Below, in pieces: positions 1-8,574 of a stretch of DNA of 64,000 nucleotides. Origin of the DNA: Cellulomonas sp. Root930 (GTDB taxonomy: Bacteria > Actinomycetota > Actinomycetes > Actinomycetales > Cellulomonadaceae); NCBI GenBank assembly GCA_001429255.1, contig LMJI01000001.1:2574650-2638649 (forward strand), written 5' to 3'. Positions within the stretch are counted from its first letter, which is position 1, and each line of letters starts with the position of its first letter. The notes under the pieces are model-generated. The model ran no database searches. It saw nothing but the letters and a program-made list of their open reading frames with translations, and had not been told where the DNA came from. A program made the position numbers and the translations under genes.

Positions 1-1
1 C

Positions 2-2068
<2,067 letters not shown>

Positions 2069-2073
2069 CCGGC

Positions 2074-3033
2074 ATGCCCGGTCGCCGCCCGCCCGAGCAG
2101 CCGTCGGTCGCGATCGTCACCGACTCCACGGCGACGCTGCCCGAGGGCGCGGCCGAGCGGTGGGGCATCGGCGTCGTCCCGCTGGACGTCGTCGTGGACG
2201 GCGAGCGGCACATCGAGGGCGTCGACCTGACCCCTGACGCACTGCTCGCCGCGCTGACCAGGGGCGCGAAGGTGTCGACCTCCCAGCCCTCACCCGCGGC
2301 GTTCGCCGCGGCCTACGACCGTGCGGCGGCGTCCGGCGCACGGGAGATCGTGTCGATGCACCTCTCGGGCGAGCTGTCGGGGACCGTCCGGGCCGCTCAG
2401 CTGGCCGCGGAGGCCGCTCCCGTGACGGTCCACGTGGTCGACTCGGGCGTGGTCGCCATGGCGCTCGGCTTCGCGGTGCTCGACGCCGCGCGGTTCTCCA
2501 TCGGTCCACCGCGATCGGCCGCGGTCGCACCCACGGGGCCGCTCGCCGCGGCGCGCGCGTGGTGGCACTCCCGTGGGCACGCCGAGCCGTCGCTGCCGAC
2601 CGGGGCCGACGTCGCCGAGCGCGGGCGGTCGGTCGCGTCGTCGACGCGGGTCTGGTTCCTCGTGGACTCGCTCGAGCACCTGCGCCGGGGAGGGCGGCTG
2701 AGCATGCCGGCGACGGCCTTCGGCATCGTGCTCGGCCTGCGTCCGATCCTCTCGCTGCAGGACGGTGCCCTCGAGGTGCTGGAGAAGGTGCGGACGCGAC
2801 GGGCCGCCCGGGACCGGCTGGTCGCGCTCGCCGTCGCCGACATCGCCCGCCGGCCGCACGCCAGGATCGCGGTGCAGCACCTGGGGCAGCCCGAGATCGC
2901 CGCGACGCTGGCCGAGGAGCTCGCTGCGGCAGGCGGCGGACGGCTCGTGGAGACGGTCGTGTGCGAGTCCGGCGCGGTGCTCGCCGCGCACGCGGGCCCC
3001 GGTCTGCTGGCGATCGTCGTCGCCGACGCCTGA
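2074..3033 (+). CDS. DegV family fatty-acid-binding protein
   Basis: 319-residue protein of the DegV/FakB fold. Family members bind a fatty acid, and in Bacillota they present it to the FakA kinase. The sequence opens with AIVTDSTATLP, followed by KVSTSQPSP (lipid head-group motif) near residue 70 and HLSGELSGT, all family hallmarks. The C-terminal half has the EHLRRGGRLS segment. The ATG at 2074 is taken as the start because it lies 5 bases after the leuS stop and gives a full-length DegV domain. No fakA-like gene is seen in the window, so the lipid partner and role are unknown here. Confidence 0.9.
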   Translation: MPGRRPPEQPSVAIVTDSTATLPEGAAERWGIGVVPLDVVVDGERHIEGVDLTPDALLAALTRGAKVSTSQPSPAAFAAAYDRAAASGAREIVSMHLSGELSGTVRAAQLAAEAAPVTVHVVDSGVVAMALGFAVLDAARFSIGPPRSAAVAPTGPLAAARAWWHSRGHAEPSLPTGADVAERGRSVASSTRVWFLVDSLEHLRRGGRLSMPATAFGIVLGLRPILSLQDGALEVLEKVRTRRAARDRLVALAVADIARRPHARIAVQHLGQPEIAATLAEELAAAGGGRLVETVVCESGAVLAAHAGPGLLAIVVADA

Positions 3034-3121
3034 CCCGTTCCTCGACCCGCCCACAGCCCGGACGCGTCGACCCAGCGGGCACACCCCTGCGACCCCGCGC
3101 CTCCGAGCGCGGTGGCGACCC

Positions 3122-3127
3122 TAGGTT
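3122..3127 (+). promoter_or_regulatory. Putative -10 hexamer for leaderless comEA mRNA
   Basis: TAGGTT matches TANNNT and ends 6 bases before the GTG at 3134, the spacing expected if transcription starts at or next to the start codon. No Shine-Dalgarno sequence precedes that GTG. No clear -35 box is seen. Confidence 0.45.
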
Positions 3128-3133
3128 CGGCGG

Positions 3134-4102
3134 GTGCGACGCCGTGACCGTGACCTCACCCGGACCACCCGGCGTCGGCTGACCGCACTGACCACTCCTC
3201 GTCCGACGGCAGAGCCGCCACGCCCGCCGCCGGCCACCACGAGGGGCCGGCCCGCCTTCCCCGAGGTGGCTGCAGCAGCCCGGTCGGCCGGGTGGGTCCC
3301 GCGTCCTCCGGGGGCGGTGAGCGTGGAGGGTGTCGTCGGGCCGGTGCCCCCGGATCCCGCGCACCGCACAGGCCCGTCTGCCCCCGCCATGTCGGACCGC
3401 CCGACCGGCCCGGCCCCGCCTCACCCGACCGCGCGGACGACCGCCGCGCTGCACGTCGCCGCCGCCGGGTACGCGGTCGCGCACGGGGACCCGATCGCTC
3501 GCACGCCGGCACCACGTCGCCGACTGCGCTGGACGGTCTCGTGGCAGCTCGCTGCCGCGGCGGGGGTCGTCGTGCTCCTGGTGGCGGGCGGGGTGGCGCT
3601 CCGGGCGGCGTCCGTCGCGCCCGGTCCCGCGGTGGAGCTCCCGGTCCCGGCGCCGAGCGGCACGGCCGTCCGCCCGACGGTCTCGCCGGCCGAGGTGGTC
3701 GTCGACGTGGTGGGGGCGGTCAACGCGCCGGGCGTCGTCCGGCTCGCGGAGGGGTCGCGGGTGGTCGACGCGATCGCTGCGGCCGGTGGTGCCGGCCCCG
3801 ACGCGCAGCTGAGCGCCCTCAACCTGGCGCGGCTGCTCGTCGACGGCGAGCAGATCACGGTCCCGCGCCCGGGGGAGCAGGCCGCGACGGCGTCGGGGCC
3901 TGCGGGCGGGGACGGGCTCCTCGACCTCAACGGCGCGGACGAGGCCGCGCTCGACGCGCTGCCCGGCATCGGCCCGGTCCTGGCGGGGCGGATCGTCGCG
4001 CACAGGGAGAAGGGACCGTTCACCTCGGTCGACGAGCTCGCCGACGTCGCCGGCATCGGCCCGACGCTGCTCGAACGGCTGCGTGAGCTGGTGCGGGTGT
4101 GA
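3134..4102 (+). CDS. comEA: ComEA competence DNA-binding protein
   Basis: 322-residue membrane-anchored DNA receptor of the natural transformation machinery. It has a basic, proline-rich cytoplasmic N-terminus, one transmembrane helix near residues 137-160, an SLBB-like domain (VVDVVGAVNAPGVV, about 189-250) and a C-terminal double helix-hairpin-helix (LPGIGPVLAGRI and VAGIGPTLLERL, about 260-322) that binds DNA. The GTG start at 3134 is supported by a -10 hexamer 6 bases upstream. An ATG at 3389 would also keep every domain. Its stop overlaps the comEC start by 4 bases, so the two are probably translationally coupled. Confidence 0.93.
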   Translation: MRRRDRDLTRTTRRRLTALTTPRPTAEPPRPPPATTRGRPAFPEVAAAARSAGWVPRPPGAVSVEGVVGPVPPDPAHRTGPSAPAMSDRPTGPAPPHPTARTTAALHVAAAGYAVAHGDPIARTPAPRRRLRWTVSWQLAAAAGVVVLLVAGGVALRAASVAPGPAVELPVPAPSGTAVRPTVSPAEVVVDVVGAVNAPGVVRLAEGSRVVDAIAAAGGAGPDAQLSALNLARLLVDGEQITVPRPGEQAATASGPAGGDGLLDLNGADEAALDALPGIGPVLAGRIVAHREKGPFTSVDELADVAGIGPTLLERLRELVRV

Positions 4103-5637
4103 CACCGCCCGAGCCGGTCGACGACAGCGACCCTCCACTCACCGTCGACGTCCGGCTCCTCCCCGCCGCCGTCGCCGCGTGGATCGCCGCGCTGGTGGTC
4201 GTCCGGGTGTCTCCGGTCGCGGCCCTGGCCGGCGCCGCCGCAGGGCTGGTGCTCGTGCTCGGCGCGCTCGTGGTCGGTCGCGCTGGTGCGCGGGGTCGGG
4301 CGCCCCGGTTGCTCCAGGTGGTCGGTCCGGTGCTCGCCCTCGCGCTGGTCGCGGGATCGGCGGTGCTGGGCGCGGGCGCCGGCCAGACCGCCGCACGCGC
4401 GGACGGCCTGCTGTCGGTGCTCGCGCGTGAGGGGTCGGTGGGGACGGTCCAGGGGATCGTCGTCGCCGAGCCGACGGTGGTCCCGCCCGCCTGGCCCGGC
4501 GCCCCGGAACGCGTCCGGTGCCTGCTCGCCGTCGACCGCATCACCGCCGGCGGCCGGACGTCCGGCGCGACGGGCAGGGTCCTCGTGCTCGGCCCCTCGT
4601 CGTGGGCCTCGGTGCCGTACGGCGCGCGGGTCTCCGGCGCCGGCCGGGTGCATCCGGGGGAGCCCGGGAGCCGGACCGTGGCGGTGCTGCTGAGCAGTGG
4701 CGCGCCCGGGGTGGTCCGACCGCCGGCCGGGTCGGATGTCGCCGCCGCCGTGTTCCGGGACGGCATCGGCGCCCTCGCGGCCCGCCTCCCGGGCGACGCC
4801 GGGGCGCTCCTCGCCGGGGTGACGGTCGGCGACACCTCGACGGTCCCCGCCGACCTGACCGCCGCGCTGCGCACCGCCAGCCTGACGCACGTGACCGCGG
4901 TGTCGGGCGCCCACTTCTCACTGGTCGCCGCCCTGGTGCTCGCGCTCGCGTCCGCACTGCGGCTCCCTCGTGCGGCCCGGGTCGGACTGACGGTCGCGGC
5001 GATGGCCTGCATGGTCCTCGTCGTGCACCCGTCGCCGAGCGTGCTCCGCGCCGCGACGATGGGACTGGTGGCCGTGCTCGGGATCCTGCTCGGCCGCCCG
5101 CACCGCGCACCGGCGGCCCTCGCGGCGACCGTCGTGGTGCTCCTCGTCGCGGACCCGTGGCTGGCGGGAGAGCTCGGCTTCGTGCTCTCCGTGCTGGCCA
5201 CGGGCGGTCTCGTGCTGCTGGGCGGGCCGCTCGCCGAACGCTGGGCACCGACGTGCGGGCGCCCGGTCGCCACGGCACTCGCCCTGCCGGTCGCCGCGCA
5301 GCTGGTCTGTGCGCCGGTCATCCTCCTGCTGACGCCCACCGTCGCGCTCTACGCCGTCCCGGCGAACGTGCTGGTGGCGCCGGCGATCGCGCCGGCCACC
5401 GTGCTCGGCCTGGCTGCCGGCTGCGTCGCGCCGTGGTGGGGCGCCGGCGCTCAGGTCCTGTCCCTCGGGGCGGGTGCGGCGTGCTGGTGGATCGGCGCGG
5501 TCGCCAGGGTGACGGCCGCGGCGCCGGGGGCGCAGGTGGCGTGGGTGCCGGGGTGGGCCGGTGTCGCCCTGCTCATCGCGGCGGGCTGGTGCGCCCTCCG
5601 GCTGCTCGTGGTCCGCCGCGCGTCGGGGCGTGGGTGA
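4099..5637 (+). CDS. comEC: ComEC/Rec2 DNA-uptake channel, short form
   Basis: 512-residue polytopic membrane protein that forms the inner-membrane channel for single-stranded DNA in transformation. The N-terminal part has two hydrophobic helices and an OB-like extracytoplasmic region. The competence core follows, with the signature TAVSGAHFSLVA near residue 270 and HPSPSVLRAATMG near residue 313, then many membrane helices. The protein ends right after the last helix, so the C-terminal metallo-beta-lactamase domain of classic ComEC is absent. The GTG start overlaps the comEA stop (GTGA). The following gene begins 19 bases downstream. Confidence 0.92.
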   Translation: MTPPEPVDDSDPPLTVDVRLLPAAVAAWIAALVVVRVSPVAALAGAAAGLVLVLGALVVGRAGARGRAPRLLQVVGPVLALALVAGSAVLGAGAGQTAARADGLLSVLAREGSVGTVQGIVVAEPTVVPPAWPGAPERVRCLLAVDRITAGGRTSGATGRVLVLGPSSWASVPYGARVSGAGRVHPGEPGSRTVAVLLSSGAPGVVRPPAGSDVAAAVFRDGIGALAARLPGDAGALLAGVTVGDTSTVPADLTAALRTASLTHVTAVSGAHFSLVAALVLALASALRLPRAARVGLTVAAMACMVLVVHPSPSVLRAATMGLVAVLGILLGRPHRAPAALAATVVVLLVADPWLAGELGFVLSVLATGGLVLLGGPLAERWAPTCGRPVATALALPVAAQLVCAPVILLLTPTVALYAVPANVLVAPAIAPATVLGLAAGCVAPWWGAGAQVLSLGAGAACWWIGAVARVTAAAPGAQVAWVPGWAGVALLIAAGWCALRLLVVRRASGRG

Positions 5638-5656
5638 CATCTGGCAGGCTGTGCGC

Positions 5657-6676
5657 GTGCCCCCCGCCACCCGTCGTCCCGCGTCCCGCGCCACGCGCGG
5701 CACGGTCGGCGTCTCGTGGGAAGCGGTCGAGCTGGCGCCGGTCCTGCTGGTCAGTGGCTCCGAGGGCTTGCTCGCCGACCGTGCGGTCGACCGCGTGGTG
5801 GCCCTCGCCCGCGCCGCCGACCCCGGGGTCGAGGTCACGCGGATCGACGCGGCCGACTACACGGTGGGCACTCTCGGGGTGGTGTCCAGCCCGTCCCTGT
5901 TCGCCGAGGACAAGGTGCTCGTGATCGACGGGCTCGAGCGCGCGGGGGACGACCTGCTCAGCGACGTCACCGGCTACCTCGTCGCGCCCCCCGCCGACGT
6001 CGTGCTGGTCCTGCGCCACGCCGGTGGCCAACGCGGCAAGAAGCTGCTGGACGCGCTCCGCGCCTCGGGGGTGCCCACGGTGGCGTGCGACGTGATCAAG
6101 TCCGACGGCGACAAGAGCGCCTTCGTCACCGCCGAGCTCCGGCGGGCGGGCCGCCGCGCGGACGCCCAGGCGGTGCGCGCCCTGGTCGACGCGGTCGGGA
6201 GCGACCTGCGCGAGCTCGCGTCGTCGTGCGCGCAGCTCGTCGCGGACACCACCGGCCTGATCGGGCCCGACGTGGTCGAGCGCTACTACGGCGGGCGCAT
6301 CGAGGCGACCGGGTTCCGGGTCGCCGACGCAGCGGTCGCGGGGCAGACCGGGCAGGCCGTGTCCCTGTTGCGGCACGCTCTGGCGACCGGCGTGGACCCC
6401 GTGCCGATCGTCGCTGCCCTCGCGGCCAAGCTGCGGGTGCTGGCCAAGGTCGCGGCCGTGCGTGGTCGCGGAGCGGGTGCGGTCCGGGACCTCGGGCTGG
6501 CACCGTGGCAGACCGATCGCGCGATGTCGGAGCTGCGTCGGTGGACCCCCGAGGGGCTGGCGAGCGCGATCTCGGCCGTCGCGCAGGCGGACGCCGAGGT
6601 CAAGGGCGAGGGGCGTGACCCGCAGTTCGCCGTCGAACGCGCCGTCCTGCGGGTCGCGGGAGCGGTCGGGAGCTGA
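5657..6676 (+). CDS. holA: DNA polymerase III delta subunit
   Basis: 339-residue clamp-loader subunit that opens the beta sliding clamp within the DNA polymerase III holoenzyme. The AAA+-like fold appears as LLVSGSEGLLADRAV near the N-terminus, with DKVLVIDGLE and the C-terminal collar helices (VAALAAKLRVLAKV, GRDPQFAVERAV). The Walker A motif is degenerate, as usual for delta. Two in-frame GTG codons compete, at 5651 and 5657. The second is preferred because a CAGGCT hexamer (5645-5650) sits 6 bases upstream, suggesting a leaderless start. In related genomes holA is, from memory, followed directly by rpsT; here an island intervenes. Confidence 0.93.
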   Translation: MPPATRRPASRATRGTVGVSWEAVELAPVLLVSGSEGLLADRAVDRVVALARAADPGVEVTRIDAADYTVGTLGVVSSPSLFAEDKVLVIDGLERAGDDLLSDVTGYLVAPPADVVLVLRHAGGQRGKKLLDALRASGVPTVACDVIKSDGDKSAFVTAELRRAGRRADAQAVRALVDAVGSDLRELASSCAQLVADTTGLIGPDVVERYYGGRIEATGFRVADAAVAGQTGQAVSLLRHALATGVDPVPIVAALAAKLRVLAKVAAVRGRGAGAVRDLGLAPWQTDRAMSELRRWTPEGLASAISAVAQADAEVKGEGRDPQFAVERAVLRVAGAVGS

Positions 6677-6685
6677 GGGTCGGCG

Positions 6686-7309
6686 CTAGAGGGCCAGCGT
6701 GATCGCCGGACCCAGCACGTCGCCCTGGAACAGGTCGAACCCCCACGCGCGACACTCGTCGACGAGGGCGGCGTCGGCCACCCGCTCGGCCACGAGCATG
6801 GCCCCGTGGCGACGCCCGAGCTCCACGAGCGCCGCCCCCTGGCGGTGCACGTCCCGGCAGTCGATCTTCACGAAGTCGGCGTAGGGCATCATCGCGACCT
6901 GGTCCGGTGCGGCGGAGAAGTCGTCGATCGCGATCCGGTACCCGCGCGAGCGCAACCGCTGCAGACCTGCGAGCACCTCGTCGTCGACAGTCACGGACTC
7001 GACGATCTCGAGCACGAGCCGCCCGGCGTGCGCCGGGAGCCGCCGGTCGTCGACCAGGAACGAGCGGGTGACGTTCACGAAGGCGAACGAGGTCGCCGCC
7101 GGAGGCCCGTCGCCGAAGAGCACGTCGAGCACGGATGCCGTCGCCACGTCCTGGCGGTCGGAGTGCCACCGGTCGACCTGCGCGGGCAGCCCGTCACGGG
7201 ACCGGTACAGGAACTCGTTGCCGAACAGCTGACCGTCCGCGGTCCAGATCGGCTGGCGCGCGATCGGGAGCCGAGACGGGACGGCGGGGGAGACGACGGG
7301 CGCGGTCAC
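6686..7309 (-). CDS. Stand-alone EAL-domain protein with intact catalytic set
   Basis: 207 residues covering only an EAL (cyclic-di-GMP phosphodiesterase) domain of the kind found at the N-terminus of YuxH-type EAL-HDOD proteins (IARQPIW at residue 16). No HDOD domain follows and the protein stops at the end of the EAL fold. By my alignment every metal- and substrate-binding position is filled: E32 (written NEFL instead of EAL), N79, E101, D129-D130 (IDDF), K148 (VKID), E175 (VAERV) and Q195 (FQGD). So it may still hydrolyse or bind cyclic-di-GMP. GTG start. It converges on holA and lies downstream of a second EAL gene read the same way. Confidence 0.85.
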   Translation of the reverse strand: MTAPVVSPAVPSRLPIARQPIWTADGQLFGNEFLYRSRDGLPAQVDRWHSDRQDVATASVLDVLFGDGPPAATSFAFVNVTRSFLVDDRRLPAHAGRLVLEIVESVTVDDEVLAGLQRLRSRGYRIAIDDFSAAPDQVAMMPYADFVKIDCRDVHRQGAALVELGRRHGAMLVAERVADAALVDECRAWGFDLFQGDVLGPAITLAL

Positions 7310-7396
7310 ACCGGATGAGAGCGTCGCGGGTGCGGTCTATGACGCCGTTCACCCGACCGGAGCAACGAGCTGTCACGGGCGGGGTTGCGCAAGGGC

Positions 7397-8125
7397 CTAA
7401 AGGCTCACGCGGCGTGCGCCTGCACGGTCGAGCACACCGGCGCGCTCGAGCAGGTTCCCCTGGAACAGGGTGAAGCCGAGGTCGCGGGCGTGCCGGAGGG
7501 TGTCGGGGCTCTCCACGTACTCGGCGATGAGCAGGGCACCGTACGACCGGGCGAGATGGACCACCGGCGGGCCCTCGACGTCGAGGTCCCGCACGTCGAT
7601 CTTGACGAAGTCGGCGTGGGGGAGCAGGCGCCGCTGGTTCGGGTTGCTCACGAAGGACGGGACCGCGATGCGGAAGCCTTCCTCGCGCAGCCGACGGATG
7701 CCCGACAGCACCGCGGCGTCGACCGTGACGGCGTCGTTCACCTCGATCACCAGGCGGTCAGGGCGCCGGGGGATGGGCAGGTCTCCCACCAGGTAGGCGC
7801 GCGGGCACCGCACGAACAGCAGCCGGCCGTTGGCGACGTGCTCGAGGTCGGCCCTCCCGAACGTGGCTCCGAACACGTGGGCCGTGGCCCGCTCGTGCTG
7901 GTGGGAGCTCCATGACATCGCCGCCGCGGTGTGCTGGTCCGGGGAGCGGAACGACAGCTGGTAGGCGAACGGCCGTCCGTGCTCGGAGAAGATCCCCTGC
8001 CGCGCGACCAGCACCGGCTCCTGGGAGATCCGCTGTGCCCACTCGTGCCGAAGGGCAAGAGGGATGGCGTCCTCCACCGCAGCCGCAAGATGCGCGAGCC
8101 GCCCGTCGGCGTCGTCCGGTGTCAT
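7397..8125 (-). CDS. EAL-like protein with degenerate active site
   Basis: 242-residue paralogue of the gene at 6686-7309, about 35 residues longer at the N-terminus. It keeps the fold (VARQGIF, RLVIEV, VKIDVRD, LIAEYVES, LFQGNLL) but has lost catalytic positions: Q56 stands where the EAL glutamate should be, R106 replaces the metal-binding Asn, and P156-S157 replace the DD pair. It is probably a non-catalytic cyclic-di-GMP or protein-binding module. The ATG at 8125 is preferred over more upstream codons because homology starts after it. A perfect palindrome (8118-8140) covers this start codon, so expression is likely controlled by a dimeric repressor. Confidence 0.8.
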   Translation of the reverse strand: MTPDDADGRLAHLAAAVEDAIPLALRHEWAQRISQEPVLVARQGIFSEHGRPFAYQLSFRSPDQHTAAAMSWSSHQHERATAHVFGATFGRADLEHVANGRLLFVRCPRAYLVGDLPIPRRPDRLVIEVNDAVTVDAAVLSGIRRLREEGFRIAVPSFVSNPNQRRLLPHADFVKIDVRDLDVEGPPVVHLARSYGALLIAEYVESPDTLRHARDLGFTLFQGNLLERAGVLDRAGARRVSL

Positions 8126-8140
8126 GGGATCTATGACACC
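8118..8140. promoter_or_regulatory. Perfect inverted repeat, probable operator
   Basis: GGTGTCAT, 7 bases, then ATGACACC: two perfect 8-base arms with spacing suited to a dimeric repressor. It overlaps the start codon of the minus-strand EAL gene and lies at the far end of the control region of the plus-strand peptide gene. A single half-site (ATGACGCC) lies upstream of the other EAL gene at 7334-7341. The cognate regulator is unknown; the adjacent HTH-TPR protein is the obvious candidate. Confidence 0.6.
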
Positions 8141-8215
8141 ACAAGATCTACGCTGTGAACCGATGATGTGCGGGTGGAATTTTGGAGGCGTCCTCCCACC
8201 GCTGCTCGCAGGGTT

Positions 8216-8252
8216 GTCCGGCCCACGAACATTCACCCGTTCAGGGCCGGAC
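8216..8252 (+). promoter_or_regulatory. Strong stem-loop upstream of the peptide gene
   Basis: A perfect 9-bp stem (GTCCGGCCC at 8216-8224 with GGGCCGGAC at 8244-8252) encloses a second 4-bp stem (GAAC 8227-8230 with GTTC 8239-8242) and an 8-base loop. It lies 86 bases before the peptide start codon, with no U-run after it, so it is not a plain terminator. It could be a 5' UTR structure or a DNA operator. It does not match a cyclic-di-GMP riboswitch. Confidence 0.5.
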
Positions 8253-8338
8253 CGGTGGGTAGTGGGAGACACCCGGCAATCCGCACGTCATCATGGGCAC
8301 CACCCGAACCGTCGTCCAGAGAAGAAGGAGCACCCCTC

Positions 8339-8482
8339 ATGCCCAGACCGATCAAGACCGCTCTCGTGATCCTCGCGGTGATCGGGTCATTCGCACTCGC
8401 ACCGACGTCGGCGATCGCTGACGGCAGCGACTCGACGAACTCGGGAGGCGCCAGCGGCTGCTGCAGGATCACGCTCAACTGA
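8339..8482 (+). CDS. Small secreted peptide precursor (47 aa), candidate signal
   Basis: Short gene with a good ribosome-binding site (AAGGAG, 10 bases before the ATG). The product has a basic start (MPRPIK), a hydrophobic core (about residues 8-21) and an Ala-Ile-Ala signal-peptidase I site after residue 27. This would release a 20-residue peptide that is Gly/Ser-rich and ends GCCRITLN, with adjacent cysteines at 41-42. It has no lipobox and no known bacteriocin leader. It lies 92 bases upstream of an HTH-TPR regulator on the same strand, the arrangement of peptide pheromone and receptor pairs. A pheromone role is inference; an antimicrobial or an unrelated secreted peptide is possible. Confidence 0.65.
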   Translation: MPRPIKTALVILAVIGSFALAPTSAIADGSDSTNSGGASGCCRITLN

Positions 8483-8560
8483 CCGTCGCCCCGGGTGCAC
8501 AGCGGAGGCACAGACACGCCGCCTTCCGCGGGGGGTGGTGCAACCGGGGGACGTCACACA

Positions 8561-8566
8561 TACAAT
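8561..8566 (+). promoter_or_regulatory. Putative -10 hexamer for the HTH-TPR gene
   Basis: TACAAT lies 8 bases before the ATG at 8575. GTGCAA at 8538-8543 is a weak -35 at 17-base spacing. The start lacks a close Shine-Dalgarno sequence, so a leaderless or two-base-leader mRNA is likely. This also gives the regulator its own promoter, independent of the peptide gene. Confidence 0.5.
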
Positions 8567-8574
8567 GACTGACC

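Noticed and set aside
8141..8338. Possible cyclic-di-GMP riboswitch before the peptide gene, suggested by the EAL neighbours
   Set aside because: The conserved GEMM core elements are not present; only the stem-loop at 8216-8252 stands out.
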